The translations under genes and the position numbers were made by a program. Below are positions 7,186-16,485 of a stretch of DNA of 42,914 bases, one piece after another. Position 1 is the stretch's first letter. Each line of letters starts with the position of its first letter. The notes under the pieces are model-generated. The model did no database searches. It was not told the DNA's origin and worked only from the letters and a program-made list of their open reading frames with translations. Source of the stretch: Chloroflexota bacterium (GTDB lineage: Bacteria; Chloroflexota; Anaerolineae; Anaerolineales; Anaerolineaceae); the NCBI GenBank assembly GCA_021372725.1, contig JAJFTV010000181.1, positions 1 to 42,914 of the forward strand. Reading direction: 5' to 3'.

Positions 7186-8364
7186 TTATGCCGAATTGCT
7201 GAATGAACGGTTATGCTCTTCGAGAATATCGCCTGAGAGGGCCATAATTTTTTGCAAACGGCCGCGTGTGTCAGACACGATCATTTCCGCCATATCCCGA
7301 ATTTCCTGGGTCATATCTTCGAGCAGCACAATCCGTTCGTTGTGCTTTTCCAGCGAACGGCCGAATTCACGGTGCGCCTCTTCCTGGCTGAGAGTATAGT
7401 TTGTCCACCTTTTCTGGTCATCGGCCTTGAAGGAAACCCATTCCTGCCGGAAACGTTCCTCGACCAACCGTTGAAGTTCTGAAATTTCATTCACCCGGCG
7501 TTCAAACGTTTGGGTTATTTCATCAAAAGCGGATTGGGATCGCTTGAGGGTGCGGTTCATCATATCGAGTGACTGCATCTGGGTATTTAACTCGCCGGAT
7601 TGTTTGACGATATCGGCAAAACGGGCCTGCCAATCCTTCCAGACACGCTCCCGATCAACCTGAAACAGATTTTGTTTTTCAATGAATGCAGCATTTGTCT
7701 GGCGTCGCTCTGATTCGGAAGCCTGCATCTCATTGATACGCATGTCAATTTTACGGAAATTTTCGCTGACCAGATCCAGTTTCCCGCGCTGTTCATCGGC
7801 TCGTTTGCGAAGGGAGGCAACTTCCGCTTGCAGATCGACAATTCGTTTTGCGTCCTGTCGCAAGTTCTCTTCCAGCAAGCGATAGGTTCGTTTTTCATCC
7901 TCATCGGTACGTGAGTATTGGGTAAACTTGTTTTCCAGCTCCTCGATGGCTGTGGATAATTTGAATTGATCTTCCAGGCGAAGTTGAATGCTTTTCTTTA
8001 CCTCATTGATGGGTTCCAACCCCTGCCGTACCTCCGAAATCGACTTGGCCAATTCCTGCAGATCAGTCCGTCGCAGCTTTTCAGTTTCCCTTTCCTTGTC
8101 GTTTCGCTGTTTTTCAATACCATCCAATGATCTGGCGAAATCCACTTTTACCTGGGCGATTTCAGCATCCACTTGTTCAAATCGGGAGAGCATAACGGAA
8201 AGGCGGGAGGTTTCAGCTTCCAGATCCTTTGTTCTTTTCAACAAAGCTGCTTTATCACCTTCGAGGACGATTACCCTGTTTTCAAGAGACGCAATGGTGT
8301 CCTTGTCCTTTCGAAACTGATCATCCATCCAATCCAGTCTTTTTACTATTTGATCGAATTCCAT
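7186..8364 (-). CDS. Coiled-coil protein of unknown function
   Basis: I do not recognise a family. The 392-residue protein is almost entirely charged heptad-like sequence with few prolines or glycines, has no signal peptide or membrane segment, and looks like one long cytoplasmic coiled coil. Examples are SLENRVIVLEGDKAALLKR near the N-terminus and LQRLVEERFRQEWVSFKADD near residue 300. It is followed after 11 bases by selB and preceded by an extended -10 promoter (8500-8508), so the two are probably co-transcribed. Distant matches to SMC-like or chemoreceptor coiled coils would be uninformative. A link to SelB function is not supported beyond position. Confidence 0.75.
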   Translation of the reverse strand: MEFDQIVKRLDWMDDQFRKDKDTIASLENRVIVLEGDKAALLKRTKDLEAETSRLSVMLSRFEQVDAEIAQVKVDFARSLDGIEKQRNDKERETEKLRRTDLQELAKSISEVRQGLEPINEVKKSIQLRLEDQFKLSTAIEELENKFTQYSRTDEDEKRTYRLLEENLRQDAKRIVDLQAEVASLRKRADEQRGKLDLVSENFRKIDMRINEMQASESERRQTNAAFIEKQNLFQVDRERVWKDWQARFADIVKQSGELNTQMQSLDMMNRTLKRSQSAFDEITQTFERRVNEISELQRLVEERFRQEWVSFKADDQKRWTNYTLSQEEAHREFGRSLEKHNERIVLLEDMTQEIRDMAEMIVSDTRGRLQKIMALSGDILEEHNRSFSNSA

Positions 8365-8499
8365 ATATCACCTTGACTGATTCGTTATATTTCGTGGTAA
8401 TAATCTTCCTGTTGCGGTTTCTGTGAGGCCTGGCTTCACCGGAAAAATCCTGAACACCTACCAACCGGGTGCCTGGAATCAGGGGATTTCCGTGATGTG

Positions 8500-8508
8500 A
8501 TTATACCA
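8500..8508 (-). promoter_or_regulatory. Extended -10 promoter element for the coiled-coil/selB genes
   Basis: The minus strand reads TGGTATAAT here: a perfect TATAAT (8500-8505) with the TGN extension that can replace a -35 box. No good TTGACA stands upstream. It falls in the 172-base gap after the membrane genes, about 135 bases before the coiled-coil start codon. Confidence 0.5.
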
Positions 8509-8536
8509 ATAGCAGAACGCTTTGATGGGATGATAT

Positions 8537-9928
8537 TCACACCAGGTTTCCAAACGCATTCAACAGGTTGAAAAGCGGCGAAACAAACCATTGCGGGAAA
8601 AGGCCCACCAATACCAGAAGCAATATTCCAAGCACCAGGAGCAAAATCACCCGCCAATCAGAGGCCTGCGGGGTACCTTCAGCCGGTGAGGAAATAAACG
8701 CCAGTAATATTCGCACACTGCCTACCATGAGACCAAGTGCGCCTGCAAAACCCCAAAGAGCTGTCGGAAGGGATACCTGCGCCAGATTTTCAAAAAGTGT
8801 CTGACGAAGCGGGAAAAAACCCAATAACGGTAAACCGCTGACTGAAAAACTGGCTACCAATAAAGTGATGCTTTCCACCGGTTTTGTTTTCATTACACCT
8901 GCCAGATGATTGTAATCGAGGTCTTCCAATTCCAAATTCGACATTGCCAGCGACCAGAGAGCGATAAAGAGAGTGCGGGGGAGAAACAGGGTAACATAGA
9001 TTTGGTAACCTGTGGTACTTTGCAGACTCAGCGCCAAAAGTGAAAAACCGGTTTCTACAATCAGGCAGAAACCCATGTAACGGTTGAGTTTATGCTCAAA
9101 AGCAGCCCAAATTCCACCTGCAGCCACTGTGATCGCTCCGGCGAACTGGCAAACTTGGGTCAGACCCGAATAGTTACGCAGCCAACCAAAACCATTTAAA
9201 AAATCCAGGGCCATTAACATAATAACCAGGGGTAAAAAATTCAACAGGAAACCCGCCTGATATGGATAAACCTCCGAAACCATTTGAGGAATCCAGGTGT
9301 GAAAGGGAAAAACACCCATCCAGAACATAACCCCAAGCCCTAAAAATGTTAGGGCAAGGGTGGTAAGAGCAGTGTCATTGGGATTTGTATCCACACCCTC
9401 CGCAGCCCACCCTGCCAACAGCATAAGCGCCATCGCAATGGTTTGAAAAACCAGGTAACGCATAACGCCCTGACCCACCCGTGAACCAGGCGGCAACAAC
9501 ATGGGGATACTGATCAATACGATAATCTCAATAATCAACGCAGAATATAAAAATGGATCCACTGCCAGGGCGGCGACGGAAAGTGAAATTATCGCCAGAC
9601 CGAGGGGTATAAAATTTCTGTTTTTTCGCAGCACGCCTTCGCCCAAAAACCAGAAAGCGCCAAGTGAATACAGGAAGATAAGCAGAAACCGGTCCCCTTC
9701 AAGCAGAATGAAACGCCTGCCAAGAATGGATAACGTGGTGGTAACTTCCATGACAAGCGGGCCCACCTTTGCCATTCCTGAAAAAGGCAAAATCCAGGCT
9801 GACATCGCCAGGAAAAGACATGTGGTGACTGCAATAATGACTACAACCAGCCGGTATCTGCGAAGGAACCACAAGAGGATAGCCATGCACATTGGAAAGA
9901 CGATCCAAATGACAGGCGTACTGATCAT
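8537..9928 (-). CDS. Complex I antiporter-like membrane protein (NuoN/NuoM/HyfB-type)
   Basis: The 463-residue protein has about 12-14 hydrophobic segments. It resembles the ion-translocating subunits of complex I, Mrp antiporters and membrane hydrogenases. The helix containing LIIEIIVLISIP supplies the conserved acidic residue. MGVFPFHTWIPQMVSEVYP matches the family's PFHxWLPxAxxEAP loop, and KLNRYMGFCLIVETGF corresponds to the LKRLLAYSTIxxxG helix. The lysine usually found just after the PFHxWLP loop is not obvious, the region reading FLLNFLP. Its start overlaps the upstream gene by four bases (ATGA). With its two upstream neighbours it forms a compact membrane module. No NADH, quinone or hydrogenase catalytic subunit is nearby, so the energy source is unknown. 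Confidence 0.8.
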   Translation of the reverse strand: MISTPVIWIVFPMCMAILLWFLRRYRLVVVIIAVTTCLFLAMSAWILPFSGMAKVGPLVMEVTTTLSILGRRFILLEGDRFLLIFLYSLGAFWFLGEGVLRKNRNFIPLGLAIISLSVAALAVDPFLYSALIIEIIVLISIPMLLPPGSRVGQGVMRYLVFQTIAMALMLLAGWAAEGVDTNPNDTALTTLALTFLGLGVMFWMGVFPFHTWIPQMVSEVYPYQAGFLLNFLPLVIMLMALDFLNGFGWLRNYSGLTQVCQFAGAITVAAGGIWAAFEHKLNRYMGFCLIVETGFSLLALSLQSTTGYQIYVTLFLPRTLFIALWSLAMSNLELEDLDYNHLAGVMKTKPVESITLLVASFSVSGLPLLGFFPLRQTLFENLAQVSLPTALWGFAGALGLMVGSVRILLAFISSPAEGTPQASDWRVILLLVLGILLLVLVGLFPQWFVSPLFNLLNAFGNLV

Positions 9929-10509
9929 TCAACCTCCAGCGTGGAGACAGTAAGCAAATAAGAACAAATTAACGCGACACCCAGATTAATAATGACCAGC
10001 AGACCTTCCACCAACATCGAATCTTCCACGGCCGCATACAGAATTTCAAATCCGGATAACAAGGTGAAAAGACCCAAAAAAATACGGGAAATATGGGTGG
10101 AGAAACCCAACTGGAGCAGACCCATCCCGATGAGAATGAGTCCTCCCCAAATCAGGGTCATTCCGGTAGGGATGGCTTTGGAAAGTTCCGGCGCAAGAGA
10201 AAAAACCAGCAGTCCAATCATGATTGTCGAAAGTAACTTAATCAGGATGCCTGGCACAGTCGCAAACCTGCGATCCTGATAATCTCTCGTAGGTTGGGAA
10301 GCGGCTATGATGGCAATCACCATCCAGCCAGTCACCAGCTTGGCCATCGCCAGATTAATTGACCATACCAACGCAACCAGCCAAAAAACAGCCAGGTACT
10401 GTGCGGCGAGTGCAATCATGCTCATTCGCCAATTCTGACTGACAAGCAAAAGAACGGATGTTATGCCGAGCAGAATGACCGCAATAATGGAAATGGTTTC
10501 CACACTCAT
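9925..10509 (-). CDS. NuoK/HyfE-like small membrane subunit
   Basis: The 194-residue, highly hydrophobic protein has about six membrane segments. Its second half, with LSGFEILYAAVEDSMLVEG followed by LLVIINLGVALICSYLL, has the glutamate-bearing helices typical of NuoK, MrpC and HyfE. The start is ATG at 10509 (MSVETISII), which overlaps the stop of the upstream gene by four bases; an upstream start at 10566 would run deep into that gene. Its own stop overlaps the next start by four bases. Such translational coupling suggests a single complex with the proteins on either side. HyfE-like is the better match by length, since NuoK is only about 100 residues. Confidence 0.65.
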   Translation of the reverse strand: MSVETISIIAVILLGITSVLLLVSQNWRMSMIALAAQYLAVFWLVALVWSINLAMAKLVTGWMVIAIIAASQPTRDYQDRRFATVPGILIKLLSTIMIGLLVFSLAPELSKAIPTGMTLIWGGLILIGMGLLQLGFSTHISRIFLGLFTLLSGFEILYAAVEDSMLVEGLLVIINLGVALICSYLLTVSTLEVE

Positions 10510-12104
10510 TGGGCACCCAGAGTCGTTACAAATGTCACCAGCACTGTAAGAAGGAGCAGTACCCACAGAAAGCCGCCTTCCCCTTCCAGCAGTCGGGTTA
10601 GAGTACGGGCGATCTGGCCGATCAGATCAAAAAGAACACCAAGCAGGTACAATAACCATTTGCCATTCAGAATAGCAGTTACAGGTCCAAAAAAATATTT
10701 ACGCAGCAGAAAGTTCCAGCGCAGGATTTTTTCCTTGTTCTTTTCCCACAGCGTGGTATAGGTCCATAAAAAATATCCTGCCACAATCAGGATCAGGGGG
10801 ATAAAGCTTGCCCACCAGACTCCGGCTGTATAGGATCCGGGCCAGCCCCAGGTTGCAAGGATCCATTGAGCGACGACCAATATCAACAAGCCAGCCGGGT
10901 ATATCACCCGTATCCAGCGCTCCAGATGGATGTATGGCTCGCCCGGACGAAACAAATGCCGGATCAAACCCAAAACCAGTACCAGATGGATCAGAAAATA
11001 GAAAATCGTAAAAATGCTGAAAGGTGTGTTAACCAGGCCCACCCAGCCTCCGGCCGCGGGGGTATAAGGCAGTCCCAGAAAACCAAGAATGGTCAGGACA
11101 GGGATGTATTGGATCTTTGCGTCACGACTGGAATACAAACCCAAAACTCCGCCCACCAGGATCAAAATCGATCCCCAAACCATGGATGTAATTTGATAAC
11201 CGTTCAATACGCTGAGTATGGCCAGTCCGGCAGTACCGATCACCCAAAATGGCCGGCTTTCAGTCTCATCGAGGGCTGTCATCCAGCGCACACTTCCATA
11301 TAGAGCTGCAACAGCAATGAAAAGCCTGAATATGGTCAACCCACTTTCCGGCAGATTCAGATCCGGAATACGCGCCATCAATACCAAACCCGTGGCAGGT
11401 TGTACACCCCGCAGCAAGGTTCCCAAATCGCGCCGGAAGCGGGAGTTGGCAGGATAAGAAGCACGCCTTGGGAATACACCCAGCCGCAACAGCGCACCCA
11501 AAAAAAGGATGATCGATGCCGGGTAAGAAAACTGTGAAATGTCGAGCACCTTCCCGCCTGACCGGCTGATGATCATGGCGATGGAAACCAGAAAGATGCT
11601 GGCAAGTTGGATCCCATACGATAAAACCACCTGCTTCATGCGATCGGGCTGTTTTATCGTTCGCTGGAAGACAAGGAACTCACCAAGATCGATGAGCGAC
11701 CAGATCAGGATCAGGGATAACGGAGTGGCAGCCATCACCGCCAGGATACCCAATCCCCCAAATACAAGGCTCAAACTCCAGACAGACGGGACGGTCGATT
11801 CAATCCTGGCGGACGAAGTAAATATTACCGCCATCGACAGAGTGGCTAACGCAAAACCGTAAGGCCATGAAATTAAATCGAGCTGGAAACCGATGAGATT
11901 GGTAAAACTCTCGACCTGGTTCCAGCCGATAATATATACAGGGCTGGATGGAAACCAGTGCAGTAAAAGCATCCCCAGCCAGGCCAATGATGCGGAAATT
12001 GAAGAAATCAGCCATGGCAGGCCAAAACCTTTCCTTACGTTGGATACGAGGATGACACCAAGTCCGCTGACAATCATGAACAGCGCCGGGATCAGGGCAA
12101 TCAT
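10506..12104 (-). CDS. Divergent complex I antiporter-like membrane protein (NuoL/NuoM superfamily)
   Basis: The 532-residue protein has about 14 hydrophobic stretches plus a C-terminal helical extension (about 440-532). It is recognisable mainly from its company. The segment LILIWSLIDLGEFLVF carries acidic residues where family members have the functional glutamate. The loop reads ALLRLGVFPRR instead of PFHxWLP, and I see no clear equivalent of the central lysine helix. Proton translocation may be altered or lost, and the protein could serve as a scaffold. It begins 27 bases after an unrecognised soluble protein gene and ends with a four-base overlap with the NuoK/HyfE-like gene. Confidence 0.65.
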   Translation of the reverse strand: MIALIPALFMIVSGLGVILVSNVRKGFGLPWLISSISASLAWLGMLLLHWFPSSPVYIIGWNQVESFTNLIGFQLDLISWPYGFALATLSMAVIFTSSARIESTVPSVWSLSLVFGGLGILAVMAATPLSLILIWSLIDLGEFLVFQRTIKQPDRMKQVVLSYGIQLASIFLVSIAMIISRSGGKVLDISQFSYPASIILFLGALLRLGVFPRRASYPANSRFRRDLGTLLRGVQPATGLVLMARIPDLNLPESGLTIFRLFIAVAALYGSVRWMTALDETESRPFWVIGTAGLAILSVLNGYQITSMVWGSILILVGGVLGLYSSRDAKIQYIPVLTILGFLGLPYTPAAGGWVGLVNTPFSIFTIFYFLIHLVLVLGLIRHLFRPGEPYIHLERWIRVIYPAGLLILVVAQWILATWGWPGSYTAGVWWASFIPLILIVAGYFLWTYTTLWEKNKEKILRWNFLLRKYFFGPVTAILNGKWLLYLLGVLFDLIGQIARTLTRLLEGEGGFLWVLLLLTVLVTFVTTLGAQ

Positions 12105-12131
12105 CCATTCACCTGCCTTGAGTACCGGCCG

Positions 12132-12725
12132 TCAGTTCGTGTCATCGGGCTCCCCAGAGAAACCGGTCATACCACCCAGCGCACCCAACATGACAAGGAT
12201 TTCCGGATCGAGATCCAGCTCATTTTCAGGTAATGCTGAGCCCCGGTATGATTCGGCTTGCAGGGCACGCTCGCGCAATGAACGCCATAGAAGCTGGCGC
12301 TCTTCCGAATGGACGACCAGATCATTGATTGTCTCTGCCTTTTGCAACAGATCTCCTGTCGTATAAAGAAAAGTGACCCTTTTCCAACGTTCTGCTCGAA
12401 TTGGAACAGGCAGCGGCTGCAGGCCGGCTATCTGGATTTTGTAATACTCTTCATGGCTGCGCGGATGATCCGGTTGATCGCGAAACAACTCACCTCGCGT
12501 GGTTAATTCATGGCCGCGTACCCCGGCAAAATATTCGATCCGCCAGCGGTGATCCACACCAAAAGCATCTGTCTGGTAAAAAGCCAGGTAATCCACATCC
12601 ACCACCTTGGGAGCAGACCGCAGGGGAATGCGATACCATCCCAGCAGCCTGGCAATTTCCAGGTCTCTGGGTGATGGCATGACTGCGGTCAGAATCAGGC
12701 TCTCGGCAGGTGGATAGGCTGGCAT
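12132..12725 (-). CDS. Unrecognised soluble protein of 197 residues
   Basis: I cannot assign a family. There is no signal peptide or membrane segment. Aromatic and basic residues are frequent, with blocks RDLEIARLLGWYRIPLR (about 20-36), VDYLAFYQTDAF, HRWRIEYFAGV and HPRSHEEYYKIQI, and the C-terminus turns acidic (ENELDLDPEIL). The evenly spaced RWR/YYK motifs suggest a folded domain, perhaps nucleic-acid or nucleotide binding, but that is a guess. It sits 27 bases before the antiporter-like genes and 32 bases after the PLP enzyme. It could therefore belong to either group. Confidence 0.7.
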   Translation of the reverse strand: MPAYPPAESLILTAVMPSPRDLEIARLLGWYRIPLRSAPKVVDVDYLAFYQTDAFGVDHRWRIEYFAGVRGHELTTRGELFRDQPDHPRSHEEYYKIQIAGLQPLPVPIRAERWKRVTFLYTTGDLLQKAETINDLVVHSEERQLLWRSLRERALQAESYRGSALPENELDLDPEILVMLGALGGMTGFSGEPDDTN

Positions 12726-12757
12726 CGGGTAGGATCCGTCATCGATACATTTGTTAA

Positions 12758-14236
12758 TTATTTCAGGAGTCCGGTACGGGCATTGAACTCCCCGATCAGG
12801 GCATCAATTTCATCAGCCTGGGTCTGTACCTCGCTCCAATAATTTCGGTCATACCACTGGCTGTTGATCTCTTCGTACGTTTTCCCTTGCTGTTCCACCC
12901 AGGTATAGTACTTAAGATTATGGACACGCCTCCGGTCTGCATAAGTAAGCTCTTCCAGGTGATCGGTGGATTGGCCGTGCAGATAGTGGGCAAAATCGGC
13001 GGCGGCATCCAATTCTGTATATTCACCGCTTTCGGCCTGCATTTCCTGCAACCGGCTTTCATAAAGCTGCATGGAATCGGTAAAGACCGTCAATATCACA
13101 TCCTCTTCCGCCCATTCGTAATATTTTGCCATTTTAATGCAAACCAGCATGTTGGCAATGCCTGAAAAACCCAGCAGGTTAAGTTTCGAGACAACATTTT
13201 CGGGTACACCTTGCTTGATCAGATACGCCTGACCGGCTTTCTCATTGAACAGGCGCGCCAGGCTGACCACTGCATTATCGTCAATGGAAGCGATCAGATC
13301 GGTGTTTTTCAGGTTGTGAATCCAGGGCACATGCTTGTCGCCAATGCCCTCGATGCGGTGTGCTCCAAATCCGTTTTCCAGCAAGGTCGGGCACTGCCAG
13401 GCCTCGCCGGCGGCGATCTTGCTGCCCGGGAACAAATGTTTGAGATAATCACCGGAGCCAATCGTGCCGGCCGAGCCGGTGGTCAGTCCAAGGCCGCGGA
13501 AATGGCTATTATTACCCAGTTCGGTACGCAGGACTTCTTCCATGGCATGACCCGTAATCTCGTAATGCCACAGATAATTGCCAAACTCATCAAACTGGTT
13601 AAAAATGACAAGGTCTTCCCCCGAGTTGCGCAATTCCCGGCATTTATCGAAGATTTCTTTCACGTTGCTTTCGCTGCCGGGGGTAGCGATCACCTCACCC
13701 GCCACATTGTTCAGCCAGTCAAAACGTTCCTTGCTCATTCCTTCCGGAAGAATGGCGATGGATTTGCAGGATAAAAGCGCCGAATCATAGGCTCCACCCC
13801 GGCAGTAATTGCCGGTGGAGGGCCAGACTGCCTTTTGTGTCTCCGGGTCAAACTGGCCAGTCACCAGTCGGGGAACCAGGCAGCCAAAAGCAGCACCCAC
13901 CTTGTGCGCGCCGGTCGGGAACCATTTTCCGAGCAGGCCAATGATCCGCACCGGAACACCTGTCAAACTGGCAGGCAGCTCGAAATAGTTTACTCCGCCA
14001 AAACCGCCCCCCTGAGGTACAGGCTCATTTTTCCACGTGATGCGAAATAAATTTCGGGGCGCAATATCCCATAAACCGATAGATTTCAATTCCTGCCTGA
14101 TCCCGGCCGGAATCAGGTCAGGGTTTTTCTGTTGGGCGAAGGTAGGAATAACGATATTGCGTTCCCGTGCTCTGCGTACAGCTCCTTCAAGGCGTTGTGG
14201 ATAAACGGATAAATCAATTTTCATTTTTTTATTCAC
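12758..14236 (-). CDS. PLP-dependent beta-family enzyme with a TrpB-like lysine motif
   Basis: This is a fold-type II pyridoxal-phosphate enzyme of 492 residues. The likely Schiff-base lysine is K112 in FPTGAHKVGAAFG, which resembles the TGAHK motif of tryptophan synthase beta. STGN at 140-143 matches the S-x-GN cofactor loop of the cysteine-synthase superfamily, and TTGSAGTIGSGDY resembles its glycine-rich phosphate-binding loop. A long C-terminal extension (about 400-492) is unlike ordinary cysteine synthase. It is neither TrpB nor threonine synthase by overall layout, and the reaction is unknown. The gene is 40 bases after the glycosyltransferase in the leftward run that begins with the GntR regulator, so it may process the amino acid handled by the carbamoyltransferase. 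Confidence 0.82.
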   Translation of the reverse strand: MNKKMKIDLSVYPQRLEGAVRRARERNIVIPTFAQQKNPDLIPAGIRQELKSIGLWDIAPRNLFRITWKNEPVPQGGGFGGVNYFELPASLTGVPVRIIGLLGKWFPTGAHKVGAAFGCLVPRLVTGQFDPETQKAVWPSTGNYCRGGAYDSALLSCKSIAILPEGMSKERFDWLNNVAGEVIATPGSESNVKEIFDKCRELRNSGEDLVIFNQFDEFGNYLWHYEITGHAMEEVLRTELGNNSHFRGLGLTTGSAGTIGSGDYLKHLFPGSKIAAGEAWQCPTLLENGFGAHRIEGIGDKHVPWIHNLKNTDLIASIDDNAVVSLARLFNEKAGQAYLIKQGVPENVVSKLNLLGFSGIANMLVCIKMAKYYEWAEEDVILTVFTDSMQLYESRLQEMQAESGEYTELDAAADFAHYLHGQSTDHLEELTYADRRRVHNLKYYTWVEQQGKTYEEINSQWYDRNYWSEVQTQADEIDALIGEFNARTGLLK

Positions 14237-14276
14237 TCCTCAAAACTGATCATTCAATATTCCCGAGGATCTGAAC

Positions 14277-15227
14277 TTACTCTTTTTCCGGAGATTCTGC
14301 AACAATATACAAGGGACGACCTTTCACTTCATCATAAACCCGACCCAAATACTCACCGATAATACCCAGCGATATGAGCTGCACCCCGCCCAAAAAGAGA
14401 ACAGCCATAAGGGTTGTAGCCTGCCCCATCAACACCGGGCTGCCAGTCAAGCGCAGGACAATGATAACGATGAGTGCGAGTATACTGAGACCCGTCACCA
14501 AAAAGCCCAAATACGTCGCCAGTTGAAGCGGAAGAAATGAAAACCCGGTGATGGCATTGAATGCCAGTTTTATCATTTTCTTCAGCGGATACTTTGAAAC
14601 ACCCGCATAACGGGCTGCACGTTTGTAAGGTACACCGATTTGCCTGAACCCAACCCACGAAGACATACCGCGCAGGTAGCGGTGTTTTTCCCGCATCTGA
14701 TTCATGACATTGACAACCGTCCGGTCGAGTAGCCGGAAATCTCCTGAGTCCTGCGGAATTTTCACTTCCGTAATCTTGTATATCAAGCGATAGAACATGG
14801 AAGCCGTAAAGGTCTTAAACCAGGTTTCCCCTTCCCGTTCCTCGCGGACAGCATAGACCACCTGGTAACCTTCACGCCATCTGGCAATCAACTCGAGGAT
14901 CACTTCGGGGGGATCCTGCAAGTCGGCATCGATGATCACTACAGCATTGCCGCGCGAATAATCCAACCCGGCGGTGACGGCAATCTGGTGGCCAAAATTA
15001 CGGGCAAAAATGACCGGCCTCACACGGGGATCCTTTCGGGCGATATCCTTCATCAGTTGTGTTGAGCCGTCTGTCGAGCCGTCATCCACCAGGACCAATT
15101 CCCACATTTCTCCGGTCTGATCCATTACCTCGGCAATACAGGTATAGAATTCAGCCAGCGACTCGATTTCGTTATATACGGGTGCAACGATCGTGAATTC
15201 AGGTTTATTTTCCAAGAGTTGCCTCAC
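14277..15227 (-). CDS. Family 2 glycosyltransferase, GtrB/DPM1-like
   Basis: This probably transfers a sugar from a nucleotide donor to a polyprenyl-phosphate carrier at the inner face of the membrane. The 316-residue protein has the GT-A core with TIVAPVYNE at the N-terminus, [11 protein letters not shown], the donor/metal motif [11 protein letters not shown] and [11 protein letters not shown]. Two membrane helices follow (about 236-258 and 267-290, [19 protein letters not shown] and the next), as in the GtrB group. The start is GTG at 15227, overlapping the preceding stop as GTGA. Its place among amino-acid catabolism genes has no clear functional explanation. Confidence 0.9.
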   Translation of the reverse strand: MRQLLENKPEFTIVAPVYNEIESLAEFYTCIAEVMDQTGEMWELVLVDDGSTDGSTQLMKDIARKDPRVRPVIFARNFGHQIAVTAGLDYSRGNAVVIIDADLQDPPEVILELIARWREGYQVVYAVREEREGETWFKTFTASMFYRLIYKITEVKIPQDSGDFRLLDRTVVNVMNQMREKHRYLRGMSSWVGFRQIGVPYKRAARYAGVSKYPLKKMIKLAFNAITGFSFLPLQLATYLGFLVTGLSILALIVIIVLRLTGSPVLMGQATTLMAVLFLGGVQLISLGIIGEYLGRVYDEVKGRPLYIVAESPEKE

Positions 15228-16477
15228 ATTTTTTCAAGAAGATTCTTAAGCGCATTAAGAGTAGGTTCGATGACCGGGGCCTCTCCAACGGCTTTGACGG
15301 CAGAGCGGATATCCTTCAACCCGCTGCCGGTGACCACCAGCAGGACTGGATCACAGGGTGTGGTCATCCCATCCTTGATAGCCTTTTTTAGACCGGCCAG
15401 GCAGGCTGCTCCGGCCGGCTCGGCAAATATGCCATTCCTTCCCAAATCGGCGATGGCTTGCAGAATTTCAGCATCCTCCACCACCAGGTACGAACCACCC
15501 GTCTCGCGGGCTGCCCTGACCGCCCGCACACCATCACGCGGAAGGTTAACAGATATGCTGTCGGCGATGGTATCCGCCTTGACAGGCGTGATTTCCTCTG
15601 TACCGGCCTGAAATGCATTGGCAATGGCTGCCGAACCGGATGATTGAACCCCAAACAGACGCGGCATCTTGTCCAGCCAGCCTAAAGCCTCCAAATCCTT
15701 GAAACCTTTATGTAAACCGGAGATGATATTTCCATCTCCCACCGATACAAAGATATTCAATGGCTGCTGCGACAGGTTCAAACCTGACAGTACATTTTCC
15801 CAAATCTCAAACGCAGCGGTTTTTTTGCCTTCTGCGGTGAACGGATTGAAACCGGTATTGCGGCAGTACCATCCAAACTCACGAGAAGCGTTAATCGAAA
15901 GATCAAAAGCATCGTCGTAATTTCCGTCCACCAGTATGACATGCGCATGATAGACCATCAACTGGGCAATTTTGGCAGGCGGAGCGGTACGCGGGGCAAG
16001 GATGACCGCCTTTTGCGAGGTGGCTGCTGCCATTCCGGCCAACGCAGCACCGGCATTGCCGGTGGAAGCAGTGACCGTGATATCGGCATGGATTTCCATC
16101 GCCCGGGCAAGAACAACCGCACTGGCACGATCCTTGAAGGAAGCAGTCGGATTGCGTCCCTCATCCTTCACCCACAGATCCGACAACCCCAAAGCAGCCT
16201 TCAACTGCTGCGGCTGGAATACAGGTGTCCAGCCTGCATTTCCCAGGGGTGAAGGGGGTAATCCAGGGTCATTGACAGGCAGTAAAGGGGAATAGCGCCA
16301 TAGCGAGTAGTTGACCCGGCTGGTAATGTCATCCATCGCGTAACGGTGCCTAATGGCGTCATAATCGAACAGTACATCCAGGTTTCCCCCGTCATACGGA
16401 CAGGTATATTGAACCTGTGAAGGGTCAAACTCCCTTTTGCAAATGGAGCATCGATAACCTGAGAAATAATTTTCCAT
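15224..16477 (-). CDS. Threonine-synthase-like PLP enzyme with an N-terminal zinc-knuckle-like segment
   Basis: A fold-type II PLP enzyme of 417 residues. The N-terminus carries [22 protein letters not shown], with C10, C13 and C26, a partial zinc-ribbon-like segment found in many threonine-synthase-family proteins. K115 in [11 protein letters not shown] is the expected PLP lysine, [16 protein letters not shown] is the cofactor loop, and [11 protein letters not shown] lies near the C-terminus. True threonine synthase makes threonine from O-phosphohomoserine. Here the neighbours are carbamate kinase (8 bases upstream) and a YgeW-type carbamoyltransferase, not homoserine genes, so a lyase acting on a related amino acid is at least as likely. 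No thrA or thrB is present. Confidence 0.85.
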   Translation of the reverse strand: MENYFSGYRCSICKREFDPSQVQYTCPYDGGNLDVLFDYDAIRHRYAMDDITSRVNYSLWRYSPLLPVNDPGLPPSPLGNAGWTPVFQPQQLKAALGLSDLWVKDEGRNPTASFKDRASAVVLARAMEIHADITVTASTGNAGAALAGMAAATSQKAVILAPRTAPPAKIAQLMVYHAHVILVDGNYDDAFDLSINASREFGWYCRNTGFNPFTAEGKKTAAFEIWENVLSGLNLSQQPLNIFVSVGDGNIISGLHKGFKDLEALGWLDKMPRLFGVQSSGSAAIANAFQAGTEEITPVKADTIADSISVNLPRDGVRAVRAARETGGSYLVVEDAEILQAIADLGRNGIFAEPAGAACLAGLKKAIKDGMTTPCDPVLLVVTGSGLKDIRSAVKAVGEAPVIEPTLNALKNLLEKM

Positions 16478-16485
16478 GAACTTCT

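Noticed and set aside
8537..12104. Part of a complete NADH dehydrogenase operon
   Set aside because: None of the peripheral-arm or NuoH/NuoA/NuoJ genes are present on either side.
12758..14236. Tryptophan synthase beta or diaminopropionate ammonia-lyase
   Set aside because: The TGAHK motif is shared with TrpB, but the remaining layout and the length do not match either family.
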